Numbered from the stretch's first letter, positions 34,158 to 43,466 are shown. The stretch: DNA of 64,000 nt from JASJBU01 sp963797085 (GCA_963797085.1 CAWCOA010000003.1:1-64000), one strand, 5' to 3'. Program-made: numbers and translations. The notes: generated by a model from the sequence alone, not told the origin.

Positions 34158-35536
34158 TCTTGGCTCAGAGCAGTAAGAAATCAACAAAATCAGCCTATAT
34201 CTGTACTGCCTGTGGGGCCTCATTTCCAAAGTGGTCGGGGCAATGTTCAGAGTGCAGGGCCTGGAATGTTCTGGAAGAGAACGCCGCATCGCCGTCAAGT
34301 GGCATGCGGCCCCGCTACGCTGGTTATGCAGGAGAGGCGGCTTCCAAGGTTTACCAACTGTCAACAGTGGAAGGCGAAACGCAAGTCCGCGCGGATTCAG
34401 GCAGCAGTGAGTTGGATCGAGTCCTGGGTGGCGGCTTGGTGAGTGGTTCAGTCATTCTCATAGGCGGTGATCCAGGAATCGGTAAATCAACCCTGTTGAT
34501 CCAGACCCTGGCCCGGCTCTCATCATTCATGAAGACGCTCTACGTATCAGGTGAGGAGTCTCCGCACCAGATCTCACTGCGGGCGCAGCGCCTGGGTTTG
34601 CCGACGGAGGCGCTGCGCCTGCTGCCGGAAACCGCCGTGGAGCGCATTATCGCCAGCGCAGAACTGGAAAAGCCGGAAGTGATGGTAGTGGACTCGATTC
34701 AGACCATGTATACGGAGTTGCTGCAATCAGCACCAGGTTCTGTCTCCCAGGTCAGAGAAGCGACCGCACAGTTGGTGCATTTCGCGAAGCGCACCGGCAC
34801 GGCAGTCTTTCTGGTCGGGCATGTTACGAAAGAGGGGAACCTTGCGGGCCCCAGGGTTTTGGAGCACATGGTAGATACAGTGCTCTATTTTGAAGGTGAG
34901 GCGGGCAGTCAGTTTCGTCTGGTTCGTACGATCAAAAACCGCTTTGGCCCGGTCAATGAGTTAGGCGTGTTCGCCATGACCGAAAAGGGTCTGAAAGAGG
35001 TGAGTAATCCCTCGGCAATCTTTCTTTCAAGACAGGCTGAGGCCGTGCCCGGCAGCGTCATTCTGGTGACCCGGGAGGGAACGCGTCCCCTGCTGGTGGA
35101 AGCCCAGGCGTTAGTGGACGAAAGTCCGCTGGCGAATCCAAGACGAGTTACCCTGGGCCTGGAGCAAAACCGTCTCTCCATGCTGCTGGCGGTATTGCAT
35201 CGTCATGGCGGGATAGGCATGTTTGATCAGGATGTCTATGTCAACGTGGTAGGCGGTGTGCGGATCACCGAGACGGCAGCGGACCTGGCGGTATTAATGG
35301 CGGTTCTCTCAAGCTATCGAAACCAACCCTTGCACAAGGGATTGGTTGTCTTCGGAGAGATCGGGCTTACTGGAGAGATCAGGCCGGTGCCAAACGGATT
35401 GGATCGCCTGCGGGAGGCATCCAAACACGGATTTAAGCGGGCCATCGTGCCGAAGTCCAACAGTCCGAAAAAGTCCTTTGCTGGATTGGAGGTTGTGCCG
35501 GTGGAAACACTGAGTGATGTGCTGGATGTTATCTGA
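34154..35536 (+). CDS. radA: DNA repair protein RadA (Sms)
   Basis: RadA drives branch migration in recombination. The N-terminal zinc finger has cysteines at 17, 20, 31 and 34 (CTAC...CSEC). The ATPase domain has Walker A GGDPGIGKST and the RadA-specific KNRFG. The C-terminal Lon-like domain includes DVYVNVVGGVRI and VVFGEIGLTGEIRPV. The start codon overlaps the alr stop. Length, 460 residues, is standard; it ends the dnaB-alr-radA unit, convergent with the PilZ gene. Confidence 0.97.
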   Translation: MILAQSSKKSTKSAYICTACGASFPKWSGQCSECRAWNVLEENAASPSSGMRPRYAGYAGEAASKVYQLSTVEGETQVRADSGSSELDRVLGGGLVSGSVILIGGDPGIGKSTLLIQTLARLSSFMKTLYVSGEESPHQISLRAQRLGLPTEALRLLPETAVERIIASAELEKPEVMVVDSIQTMYTELLQSAPGSVSQVREATAQLVHFAKRTGTAVFLVGHVTKEGNLAGPRVLEHMVDTVLYFEGEAGSQFRLVRTIKNRFGPVNELGVFAMTEKGLKEVSNPSAIFLSRQAEAVPGSVILVTREGTRPLLVEAQALVDESPLANPRRVTLGLEQNRLSMLLAVLHRHGGIGMFDQDVYVNVVGGVRITETAADLAVLMAVLSSYRNQPLHKGLVVFGEIGLTGEIRPVPNGLDRLREASKHGFKRAIVPKSNSPKKSFAGLEVVPVETLSDVLDVI

Positions 35537-35581
35537 TCTGTTTGTTGGTATCCGCCGACAGAAGACTAATCCGCAGAGATT

Positions 35582-35953
35582 CTATCCCAGGGCTTGAAGT
35601 TCACGTTCCAATAATGAGCTGTCACCGACATTGAGTTCCACCAGGCGACGCAAATGGGTTAGGCTCTGCATATCGATTGCTTCACAGATTAATCCCATCT
35701 GACCGTCTTCAATGTGCGCGACCTGCATCTGCATTTGAATCATGCTATCGACGTCATTCAATGCAACAGTGAGTTCAATCCTTGATCCAGTACTTATCTG
35801 CCAATCCTCGGCAGTCTTTACAAGTGCGCCCTTCAGGGATATGTCAAGTAAATCGCTCTTATGGGAGACTTCATTAAAGATCAGACTGACTGGCGCATCG
35901 AAGAGGATTCGCTGGAAGCGACGTCGATCAATAGCTGTAGGAGTTTTATCCAT
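35582..35953 (-). CDS. PilZ domain protein (c-di-GMP binding)
   Basis: A 123-residue single-domain PilZ protein. Both c-di-GMP motifs are present: RRxxR-type RRRFQR near residues 10-15 and the DxSxxG-type DISLKGALV at about 37-45. It probably acts as a c-di-GMP effector; the target is unknown. It follows the FHA gene by 19 bases on the same strand, and both sit just before the flagellar cluster, so a motility or surface-behaviour role is plausible. Confidence 0.88.
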   Translation of the reverse strand: MDKTPTAIDRRRFQRILFDAPVSLIFNEVSHKSDLLDISLKGALVKTAEDWQISTGSRIELTVALNDVDSMIQMQMQVAHIEDGQMGLICEAIDMQSLTHLRRLVELNVGDSSLLERELQALG

Positions 35954-35972
35954 AGAGGTCTGAATTCCTTAG

Positions 35973-36602
35973 TCAGGTGTGAAATTGCATCTGTGTTGAG
36001 CCAACCTCAATAATGTCACCGTCAGCCAATAACTGGGTTTCATCGCCCAGAGGGGACTTGTTCACTACCGGCGGGGCGGGGCCCTCTAAATAGGAAATGT
36101 AATAGCCTGAGTCACGCCGCGCTATCATTGCGCAATTCCCCCCGGTTCTGCCGATGCGGGTCATGTTTCGGCTGAGAGGGATAATTCGTCCAAATTTGTC
36201 GCCATTCATGATTTGAAGTATGCCTTTAGAGGTCTCTTCATCGGTTGTCTCCGAGTCATCGCTGACCGACTCGCTTTTGAGATCTTTTTTAAGAATGTCG
36301 CCGCCGAGTTCCAGGGCATCCTCCGCAAAGCTTAGTGTATGTTTGCCTACTTGAATCACGTCACCGTGACACAGATCGGCTGAAGCTTGGCTCTTATGAT
36401 TGATCAAAGTTGGGAATCCCTCATCCATATTTTGCAGATGACAGGTGTTGTCTTCCAATTTGATCCGCGCATTGACGGGCGAGATCGCCAGACTGTCGAT
36501 GGTTATCTCGCAGTCAGGATCTCTGCCAATGAGTGTTTCGCCCTCCTTGATATGAAAAACATCAATTAAGCGACCTTTGAAGCTAAGGGTTAGTTTTGGC
36601 AT
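35973..36602 (-). CDS. Protein with two FHA domains
   Basis: FHA domains bind phosphothreonine peptides. The first (about residues 1-95) has the glycine-arginine loop GETLIGRDPDCEI; a linker rich in acidic and serine residues (about 96-125) follows; the second domain (about 126-209) has TRIGRTGGNCAM. The usual SxxH motif is poorly conserved in both: the first has SPVNARI and the second RRDSGYY, so binding strength is uncertain. It is transcribed with the PilZ gene. No serine/threonine kinase lies in the window apart from the HATPase-type kinase near 53 kb. Confidence 0.82.
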   Translation of the reverse strand: MPKLTLSFKGRLIDVFHIKEGETLIGRDPDCEITIDSLAISPVNARIKLEDNTCHLQNMDEGFPTLINHKSQASADLCHGDVIQVGKHTLSFAEDALELGGDILKKDLKSESVSDDSETTDEETSKGILQIMNGDKFGRIIPLSRNMTRIGRTGGNCAMIARRDSGYYISYLEGPAPPVVNKSPLGDETQLLADGDIIEVGSTQMQFHT

Positions 36603-36925
36603 GTTTTAAAACCGCTGATGGCAAACAATTCTGCATTAAGTATATATTGAGAAAGCTTAGGCAAACTATTGACTATTTCAACAATTTAGCACACTCAAAT
36701 GATTTAAATCTGCAGATTAAGATGTGTCGATGCATTCATCATCAGATCTTTCTATGCAAGGTGAGGCAGATTTCGCCCCGTCATTTTTCTGTTGAAGCAT
36801 TAATCGACTAGGATGCAACTGATTCAAGTACCTCTTGTATGGCCTCCTGCATCATGGGGTATAAGCATACGAATACAGAAACTTATTCTGGCATACATGT
36901 CGGGAAATATAATTCTGACATAATT

Positions 36926-36954
36926 TTGACATTCTGCCTATATGCTGTTTAACT
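36926..36954 (+). promoter_or_regulatory. Probable sigma-70 promoter of fleQ
   Basis: TTGACA at 36926-36931 and TTAACT at 36949-36954 are separated by 17 bases and lie about 48 bases before the fleQ ATG. The gap 36603-37001 is A+T rich and otherwise shows no gene; divergent transcription of the FHA gene should start here too. Confidence 0.5.
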
Positions 36955-37001
36955 TTGGGCCAGTAACAGATCCTATCTATTGCAAATTTCAACCATGACC
37001 T

Positions 37002-38477
37002 ATGGAGCAGGCAATGGAGATCGAAAAACAAGAGTTTCCAAGACTGTGCATCTATCTAATCGATGAGAATAGCGACCGCCGCAACTATATGGATAACATC
37101 CTTAGTTTCATGGATGGTGAGGTTAAATTAACCGCAAAGCCGGATGAAATCGAGAAGCACCTGGAATCGTCCATGGTGGAGTGTTCAGTCGCTCTGATCG
37201 GCCCAGAATATTCCAAAGAAGAGCGCCGAGAATTTGTCGAGACACTGGCAAAGCAACTTCCTCATCTGCCGGTTTTCGAACTCTATAGTAATGAATCGAA
37301 TCCACCGGTTGGCTTGGAAGGCCATAAAAATGTAATCGGTAAGATAAAAATTCCTACCCAATACGATCAACTAAGATCACTCATCCACAAGGCGCAGGTA
37401 TTCAATGAGTCTCACAGCTCACCGGTGAATAATGCCCGTCCTGTCGAGCTGTTTCGCAGTCTTTCCGGCAGCAGTCGAGCAACCCGCCAGGTCAACCGAA
37501 TGATCGAACAGGTTGCTGATTCAGAAGCTACCGTGTTGATTCTGGGAGAATCGGGCACCGGTAAAGAGGTCGTGGCCCGTAAACTCCATTTTCATTCCGT
37601 GCGACGGGGCAAGCCATTCGTGCCGGTCAATTGTGGGGCGATTCCCGGCGATCTGCTGGAAAGTGAGCTGTTCGGGCATGAAAAAGGTGCCTTCACCGGC
37701 GCCATCAGTGCCAGGCAGGGACGCTTTGAAATGGCTGAAGCCGGAACTCTGTTCCTTGATGAGATCGGCGATATGAGCATGCCGATGCAGGTCAAATTAC
37801 TGCGAGTCTTACAAGAGCGGAGTTTTGAGCGTGTCGGCAGTAATAAGACTATCTCCTGCAATGTGCGTATTATCGCGGCCACCCATCGTAATCTCGAAAA
37901 AGCCATTCAAGATGGGGAGTTTCGGGAAGACCTCTACTATCGTCTCAATGTTTTTCCGATAGACATGCCACCACTGCGTGACCGTGTTGAAGATATCCCT
38001 GTGTTGGTCAACGATCTGATCCACCGGATCGAGCATGAGAAAAGGGGTTCAGTCCGATTGACGCCTGCCGCCATCGCCGCCTTGAGCCACTACAGCTGGC
38101 CGGGGAATGTGCGGGAACTTGCCAATCTGATGGAGCGCCTCGCCATTCTTTTTCCCTTTGGTGTGGTGGATATCATGGATTTACCTGAGAAATTCAGACC
38201 CAATGGCAATCTGATGGATACCATTCACCTGCCTGAAGTGACCATCCAGGGTGATGAGCCAGACACTGTCATCAATGCCCCGCGCCTGCCCAGCGATGGC
38301 TTGGATCTGAAAGCGCATCTCAATACATTGGAACAGAGTCTTATCCAACAGGCCCTGGAAGAATCTGACGGAGTTGTCGCCCATGCGGCCAAGCGTTTGC
38401 ACATGCGTCGAACGACCCTGGTTGAAAAACTTCGTAAATATGGGCTGCATCGGCAGCATGAGTCGACGGGAATTTGA
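37002..38477 (+). CDS. fleQ: Flagellar master regulator FleQ/FlrA (sigma-54 activator)
   Basis: FleQ activates sigma-54 flagellar promoters and responds to c-di-GMP. The N-terminal REC-like domain (about 14-130) lacks the usual phosphorylation aspartate pocket. The c-di-GMP-linked LFRSLSG motif lies at 150-156, followed by Walker A GESGTGKE and the sigma-54 contact loop GAFTGA (in GHEKGAFTGAI). The Fis-type HTH is at the C-terminus (AHAAKRLHMRRTTLVEKL). Length 491 is normal. A second in-frame ATG lies at codon 5. It heads the hierarchy fleQ, fleSR, fliE operon. Confidence 0.95.
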   Translation: MEQAMEIEKQEFPRLCIYLIDENSDRRNYMDNILSFMDGEVKLTAKPDEIEKHLESSMVECSVALIGPEYSKEERREFVETLAKQLPHLPVFELYSNESNPPVGLEGHKNVIGKIKIPTQYDQLRSLIHKAQVFNESHSSPVNNARPVELFRSLSGSSRATRQVNRMIEQVADSEATVLILGESGTGKEVVARKLHFHSVRRGKPFVPVNCGAIPGDLLESELFGHEKGAFTGAISARQGRFEMAEAGTLFLDEIGDMSMPMQVKLLRVLQERSFERVGSNKTISCNVRIIAATHRNLEKAIQDGEFREDLYYRLNVFPIDMPPLRDRVEDIPVLVNDLIHRIEHEKRGSVRLTPAAIAALSHYSWPGNVRELANLMERLAILFPFGVVDIMDLPEKFRPNGNLMDTIHLPEVTIQGDEPDTVINAPRLPSDGLDLKAHLNTLEQSLIQQALEESDGVVAHAAKRLHMRRTTLVEKLRKYGLHRQHESTGI

Positions 38478-38531
38478 CAGGAACACAAGAAAAATATCAT
38501 AACTTATTGAAATAATAGATAATAAAATAAT

Positions 38532-38547
38532 GGCATGAAATTAGCTT
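38532..38547 (+). promoter_or_regulatory. Putative sigma-54 promoter of fleSR
   Basis: TGGCATGAAATTAGCT has GG and GC separated by exactly 10 bases, as required for -24/-12 elements, and lies 49 bases before the fleS start. It closely resembles the element before fliE (41182-41197). FleQ control is inferred from gene order. Confidence 0.65.
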
Positions 38548-38595
38548 CTGTTATCTGTGTAACACCGCACACACAACAACAGAGGGCCAGGTGCC

Positions 38596-39831
38596 GTGAC
38601 AACCCAACAGACTTTTTCCAATCGCAGGCAGTCACTCGAAACCGCCTTTAGTCTGTTTAATCAGCTTTCGGAACAACTCAGCGGCTCCTATCAACAGCTT
38701 CAGCAACAGGTCCTGGAGTTAAGCCAGGAGCTGGCATCTGCCAGGAATGAACGAATGCTGCAGCTGGCGGAAAAAGAACGCCTGGCGGATCGTTTGAAGC
38801 GTTTGTTGGAAACCCTGCCGGCAGCGGTCATTCTGCTGGATTCTTCGAACAAGATAAGAGAATTCAATCCAGCGGCAAGCGAATTCTTTGCCGATATTGA
38901 GGCTGGCGATGACTGGTCACAGTTGCTCGCTCAGTATGCAGCCCCCGAACATTCGGAGAATAATGAACTTCTCCTGCGTAATGGCAAAGTCCTGAGTATC
39001 TCCAGCAGTTCTCTGGAGCAGGCATCGGGGTACATTCTGGTCATGTTGGACGTGACTGAGACGCGTAAGCTCCAGGAACGCCTTATTCGCCAGCAGCGCC
39101 TTGGGGCGATGGGTGAGATGTCCGCCCAACTGGCGCATCAGATACGTACGCCGTTGAGTACAGCGCTCCTCTATGCCTCACATCTGTCAAACGATAATCT
39201 GAATTCCACTCAGAGGAAAAAATTCACCGGAAAGCTACATAGCCGTTTGCAGCATATGGAACGGCAGATAAGCGATATTCTGATGTTTGCCCGTGGCTCC
39301 TCCGCAGGTGAGAAAACCTTTTCTCTGGCTGAGCTGGTTGATGGATTTTCCGCTACTGTGGCGCCTGAACTGGAACAGGCCGATGCCAGCCTGGCAGTTG
39401 AAATACATGAAGCCATGCAAACATCCATCCACGGTCGTGAGGATGCATTACAGGGCGTATTGGGGAATCTGATGGACAACGCGTTGCAGCATGGCGCAGA
39501 TAAGATGCTTATCTCTCTCAATGGCGGAGAGCGCATAAAACTGTTTTTTTCTGACAATGGAACTGGGATCCCTGTTGAGTTTCAGGGACAGATTTTTGAT
39601 CCATTTTTCACCACCCGTAGCGATGGCACCGGTCTGGGACTTTCCGTGGTGCAAAATATCATGTTGAGTCATCAGGCTGAGATCAGGCTTTCAACAAACG
39701 GGCATGGTGGTGCGGTCTTCGAGCTGGAGTTTCCCAATGCCTCAATGGCAACCACCTTTTCCAGTTCACCCCGGCATGCATTGAAGATAAATAACCAGAA
39801 ACCAAATTATCAACCCAGGAGTCTGTCATGA
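38596..39831 (+). CDS. fleS: Flagellar sensor histidine kinase FleS/FlrB
   Basis: FleS phosphorylates FleR to turn on middle flagellar genes. The protein has no membrane segment. A coiled coil (about residues 25-75) leads to a PAS domain (LPAAVILLDSSNKIREFNPA), a HisKA domain with the phospho-accepting histidine in SAQLAHQIRTPLS, and a HATPase domain with DNALQHGADK, DNGTGIP and GTGLGLSVV. GTG at 38596 is the start. The last bases overlap fleR (ATGA). Confidence 0.93.
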   Translation: MTTQQTFSNRRQSLETAFSLFNQLSEQLSGSYQQLQQQVLELSQELASARNERMLQLAEKERLADRLKRLLETLPAAVILLDSSNKIREFNPAASEFFADIEAGDDWSQLLAQYAAPEHSENNELLLRNGKVLSISSSSLEQASGYILVMLDVTETRKLQERLIRQQRLGAMGEMSAQLAHQIRTPLSTALLYASHLSNDNLNSTQRKKFTGKLHSRLQHMERQISDILMFARGSSAGEKTFSLAELVDGFSATVAPELEQADASLAVEIHEAMQTSIHGREDALQGVLGNLMDNALQHGADKMLISLNGGERIKLFFSDNGTGIPVEFQGQIFDPFFTTRSDGTGLGLSVVQNIMLSHQAEIRLSTNGHGGAVFELEFPNASMATTFSSSPRHALKINNQKPNYQPRSLS

Positions 39832-41174
39832 GTCTGTCGACGGTACTAATTGTTGAAGATGATCCTGCCCTGCGCGAGGCGCTCAGCGATACGCTGGAGT
39901 TGGCGGGATACCCGGTTAAGGCAACCGCTGAGGGCAATGCGGCGTTGCAGATCCTCAGCCAGGAATCGGTGGGTATGGTGGTGAGTGATGTACAGATGCG
40001 TCCGATGGATGGGCACAATCTGTTGCGGCAGATCAAGCAGGGTTACCCTAATTTACCCGTACTGTTGATGACCGCCTACGGCAGTATAGAAAAGGCCGTC
40101 AAGGCCATTCATGAGGGAGCGGTGGACTATCTGGTAAAACCCTTTGATGCGGAAGTGCTGATCAACAAAGTGGCCGGTAATATTCTTCCCGCCAATCAGG
40201 ACCCTGTCGACGGTCCAGTGGTTGAAGACTTGCGCAGTCGTGAGGTTTTGGAGCTCGCACGGCGTGTCGCACAGAGTGATGCTACGGTCATATTGAATGG
40301 TGAAAGCGGTACGGGTAAGGAGGTTTTTGCTCGTTATATCCATCAGTATTCCACCAGGCAGGATGGCCCATTTGTCGCCATCAACTGTGCCGCCATTCCC
40401 GAGAACATGTTGGAAGCGGTGCTGTTTGGTTACGAAAAAGGCGCCTTCACTGGTGCCTATCAGGCGGCGCCTGGTAAGTTCGAACAGGCTCAGGGCGGCA
40501 CGCTGCTGCTGGATGAGATCTCAGAAATGAGCCTACCCCTGCAGGCCAAGCTGCTGCGTGTGCTGCAGGAAAAGGAATTGGAACGTCTGGGTGGCCGCAA
40601 GCTGATCGAACTGGACGTGAGGGTCCTGGCTACTACCAACAGGAATTTGCGGGAAGAAGTCGCGGCCGGTAGATTCAGAGAGGATCTTTTTTACCGCCTG
40701 AATGTATTTCCAATCGCGCTGCCCCCATTGCGTGAGAGACCCAGGGACATCATGCCTTTGGCCAGATATCTGCTTCAGCAGTCTTTACCCAAGGGCCGGG
40801 CGCTGCCTCGATTCAGCCAGGCAGCAAAGCAACGGCTGCTGGCCCATCGCTGGCCGGGAAATGTGCGAGAACTCGATAACCTCATGCAAAGGGCGCTGAT
40901 TTTGTTGAATCATGATGAGATCGATGAGGATCTGCTCAGTTTTGAGACGGATGTGCCTATGGCCTCACCAGTTAGCAACAATCCCCAGAATATCAACACT
41001 GGCGGAGGTCTGCCAGAGGACCTCAGGTCGGTGGAAGAGCAGATAATCATCGATGCCTTGAGTGAAACAAAGGGTGGTCGGAGAAATGTTGCTGAAAGAC
41101 TCGGCATCAGTGAAAGAACACTACGCTACAAGATTGCGCGCATGCGGGAAGCCGGGGTGTCGATACCCGGATAA
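39828..41174 (+). CDS. fleR: Flagellar response regulator FleR/FlrC
   Basis: A full NtrC-type regulator: receiver domain with phospho-acceptor D54 in VVSDVQM, AAA+ domain with Walker A GESGTGKE and sigma-54 loop GAFTGAY, and a C-terminal Fis HTH (RRNVAERLGISERTLRYK). It would activate class III flagellar promoters, including the putative one just after it. Length 448 is standard. It ends 8 bases before the proposed fliE promoter. Confidence 0.95.
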   Translation: MSLSTVLIVEDDPALREALSDTLELAGYPVKATAEGNAALQILSQESVGMVVSDVQMRPMDGHNLLRQIKQGYPNLPVLLMTAYGSIEKAVKAIHEGAVDYLVKPFDAEVLINKVAGNILPANQDPVDGPVVEDLRSREVLELARRVAQSDATVILNGESGTGKEVFARYIHQYSTRQDGPFVAINCAAIPENMLEAVLFGYEKGAFTGAYQAAPGKFEQAQGGTLLLDEISEMSLPLQAKLLRVLQEKELERLGGRKLIELDVRVLATTNRNLREEVAAGRFREDLFYRLNVFPIALPPLRERPRDIMPLARYLLQQSLPKGRALPRFSQAAKQRLLAHRWPGNVRELDNLMQRALILLNHDEIDEDLLSFETDVPMASPVSNNPQNINTGGGLPEDLRSVEEQIIIDALSETKGGRRNVAERLGISERTLRYKIARMREAGVSIPG

Positions 41175-41181
41175 TCGGGAC

Positions 41182-41197
41182 TGGTATGAAATCTGCA
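41182..41197 (+). promoter_or_regulatory. Putative sigma-54 promoter of the fliEFGHIJ operon
   Basis: TGGTATGAAATCTGCA keeps GG and GC 10 bases apart and ends in TGCA, matching the -24/-12 pattern. It lies 205 bases before fliE, and the five-hairpin repeat falls between them, so the repeat would be transcribed in the leader. FleR or FleQ dependence is inferred. Confidence 0.65.
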
Positions 41198-41228
41198 TTT
41201 TATTTGATCAGCATAATAAACGCTATTA

Positions 41229-41378
41229 ATTAGTTTCCGTCCAGAAAGGACGGAAACTAATCTGGCACAGGGACGTGCCAGCATTTTCAAAGGCAATAAG
41301 CCTTTGAAAATGAAGGAATCGAAAAATCGCATTTTTCAATTCCGTTCCAGAAACATCCCAAGGAGGGGTGTTTCTGGA
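41229..41378 (-). repeat. Five-hairpin dispersed repeat, copy B
   Basis: Inverted relative to copy A (13961-14111). Five successive inverted repeats occur: 41229-41261 (14-bp perfect stem, loop 5), 41262-41281 (7 bp, loop 6), 41282-41312 (13 bp perfect, loop 5), 41315-41343 (12 bp with one mismatch, loop 5) and 41346-41378 (14 bp with one G-T pair, loop 5). Only 0-2 nt separate them. This copy is better preserved than A. It sits between fleR and fliE, downstream of a putative sigma-54 promoter, and ends about 23 bases before fliE. Confidence 0.85.
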
Positions 41379-41401
41379 CTCTAACTAATTAGGAGTCACT
41401 G

Positions 41402-41722
41402 ATGAACAACAATATGGACATCAACCAGGTACTTGCTCAGATGCGCGTGATGGCGGCGCAGGCGCAAAGCCAGGCAGATCCAATACAGGAGACCAGTCAG
41501 GCTAGTTTTGCCGATCTGCTGAAGCACTCGGTGGACTCGGTAAATGAAACACAGATGGAGGCAAAGCGTCTGACTAGCGCATTGGAAACCGGGGCAGACA
41601 ATGTGGACCTGGCGCAGGTCATGATTGCAGTACAGAAGTCCAGCCTCTCCTTTGATGCGATGGTTCAAGTGCGCAATAAATTGGTCGATGCCTATAAGAC
41701 TGTCATGAACATGCCAATCTAG
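41402..41722 (+). CDS. fliE: Flagellar hook-basal body protein FliE
   Basis: FliE links the MS ring to the rod. The 106-residue product has the typical low-complexity N-terminal half and the conserved C-terminus VDLAQVMIAVQKSSLSFDAM-VQVRNKLVDAYKTVMNMPI. AGGAG precedes the ATG by 6 bases. It opens the fliEFGHIJ operon. Confidence 0.95.
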   Translation: MNNNMDINQVLAQMRVMAAQAQSQADPIQETSQASFADLLKHSVDSVNETQMEAKRLTSALETGADNVDLAQVMIAVQKSSLSFDAMVQVRNKLVDAYKTVMNMPI

Positions 41723-41786
41723 AGTTCGATACCGATTGCTACTTCTTCAACAGATACCGCTTAACTGCATGAGTAAAGGTTAGATC

Positions 41787-43466
41787 ATGGCGCTTGCAAC
41801 GACAGATGAGACCAGTACCGCGCTGGAAGTAAACCAGCGTCTTCAAGACAACCCGGTCTTTAAACAAATTGCGGTGATGGTGGGTATAGCCGCCAGTGTG
41901 GCGATCGGTGTGGCCGTTGTGCTCTGGACGCAAACTCCCAGCTATAGCCTGTTATTCGGTAATCTGGCGCAACAGGATGCCATGGAAATTGCCCAGTCCC
42001 TGCAAGAGGCTGGTATAGAATATCGGGTCGATCAGTCGAACGGAGCAATCATGGTGCCAAGCACCGATCTGCAGGATGCGCGGATGAAACTTGCCGGCCA
42101 GGGATTACCGCACAGTGACTCCATGGGCTTTGAACTCCTACAACAGGAAACTGGCTTCGGCACCAGTCGTCTAGTGGAAACCGCGCGATATCAGCGGGCG
42201 ATAGAAGGCGAACTGGCCCGTTCTATCATGACCATGGCGAATGTGGAGTCAGCCAGGGTTCACCTGGCCACGCCCAAGCAGTCTGTATTTATCCGCAAAA
42301 GAAAAGTACCCAGCGCTTCAGTGGTGGTCAAGCTCTATTCCGGACGCAGCCTGGAAAAGGGGCAGGTTGAGGCTATCACGCATCTGGTTGCTTCCAGTGT
42401 GCCGGAATTGGAAGTGGGCAATGTCACTGTCGTGGATCAAAAAGGCCGTCTGTTGAGCAGGAAGGACGACTCGCGACAGATGACGCTGAGCACCAGCCAG
42501 TTTGAATATACCAGAGAGCTGGAAACCCATTTCAAACAGCGCGTCGAAGATATCCTGGCGCCGTTGCTGGGACGAGAGAATCTGCGTGCTGAGGTGACGG
42601 CGGAAGTGGACTTTACCGTTACCGAGCAGACCCGGGAAAATTTCAACCCGGATATCACAGCATTACGCTCAGAACAGGTCAACGAACAACAGAGTCGTCT
42701 GAGCGATATCCAGGGGGTCCCGGGAGCACTTACCAATCAGCCGCCTGCAGCAGGGAATGCACCTGAGCAGGCCGGTGGAAACGGACAACAGGGTCAGGGA
42801 ACGCCGCTCAATACAAGTAAACGCGCAACGCGCAACTATGAGTTGGACAAAACCATTAGTCATACCCGGCTGCCCAGCAACAGCTTGCGTCGACTCTCGG
42901 TAGCCGTTGTCGTGAATGACCGTCTGGTACTGGATGCAGAAGGTAAGCCACAAGAGATTCAGCGTACGCCTGAAGAGATCGACAGGATATCGAATCTGGT
43001 CAAAGAAGCAGTTGGCTTTAATCTAAACCGTGGTGACAGCGTGCGGGTGATCAATGAATCGTTTTTTATTCCCGCACCTCCCGAACCCTTGCCTGAACTG
43101 TCTATTTGGGAAGAGCCCTGGTTCTGGGATGCGGTCAGACAGGCCGGTGGTGTGCTCTTGGTGTTACTGCTGATCTTTGGTGTCCTGAGGCCGACAATGA
43201 GCAGGTTGACCGGTCAAACAGCGGCAGACGGGGACGCGGCAGACGGCGTTGCCGGTGGTGGACTTGCTGCTGGAACTGAAGGACTCGAGGGCGAGCTGGC
43301 TGGCGCGGGAGCGGGTGGTATGGGACTTAAAGGTGATGAAACCATGCATCTGCCCGGCCCCGGCAGCTATGAAAAGACCCTGGATGCGGCACGCAACATG
43401 ATTGCGGAAGATCCAAAGCGTGTCGCACAGGTGGTTAAGAAGTGGATTGCTGAAGATGGCAGATAG
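41787..43466 (+). CDS. fliF: Flagellar MS-ring protein FliF
   Basis: FliF forms the membrane ring of the basal body. The first membrane helix is at about residues 29-48 (VMVGIAASVAIGVAVVLW), followed by the YscJ-type ring domains (YSLLFGNLAQQDAMEIAQSL, GFELLQQETGFGTSR), and a second helix at about 453-470 (GVLLVLLLIFGVLRP). The cytoplasmic tail ends with the FliG-binding region AEDPKRVAQVVKKWI. Length 559 is normal. It overlaps fliG by 11 bases. Confidence 0.96.
   Translation: MALATTDETSTALEVNQRLQDNPVFKQIAVMVGIAASVAIGVAVVLWTQTPSYSLLFGNLAQQDAMEIAQSLQEAGIEYRVDQSNGAIMVPSTDLQDARMKLAGQGLPHSDSMGFELLQQETGFGTSRLVETARYQRAIEGELARSIMTMANVESARVHLATPKQSVFIRKRKVPSASVVVKLYSGRSLEKGQVEAITHLVASSVPELEVGNVTVVDQKGRLLSRKDDSRQMTLSTSQFEYTRELETHFKQRVEDILAPLLGRENLRAEVTAEVDFTVTEQTRENFNPDITALRSEQVNEQQSRLSDIQGVPGALTNQPPAAGNAPEQAGGNGQQGQGTPLNTSKRATRNYELDKTISHTRLPSNSLRRLSVAVVVNDRLVLDAEGKPQEIQRTPEEIDRISNLVKEAVGFNLNRGDSVRVINESFFIPAPPEPLPELSIWEEPWFWDAVRQAGGVLLVLLLIFGVLRPTMSRLTGQTAADGDAADGVAGGGLAAGTEGLEGELAGAGAGGMGLKGDETMHLPGPGSYEKTLDAARNMIAEDPKRVAQVVKKWIAEDGR

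Noticed and set aside
36596..36811. 71-codon frame between the FHA gene and fleQ
   Set aside because: A+T-rich, no ribosome-binding site, overlaps the FHA gene start, and composition is unlike the surrounding genes.
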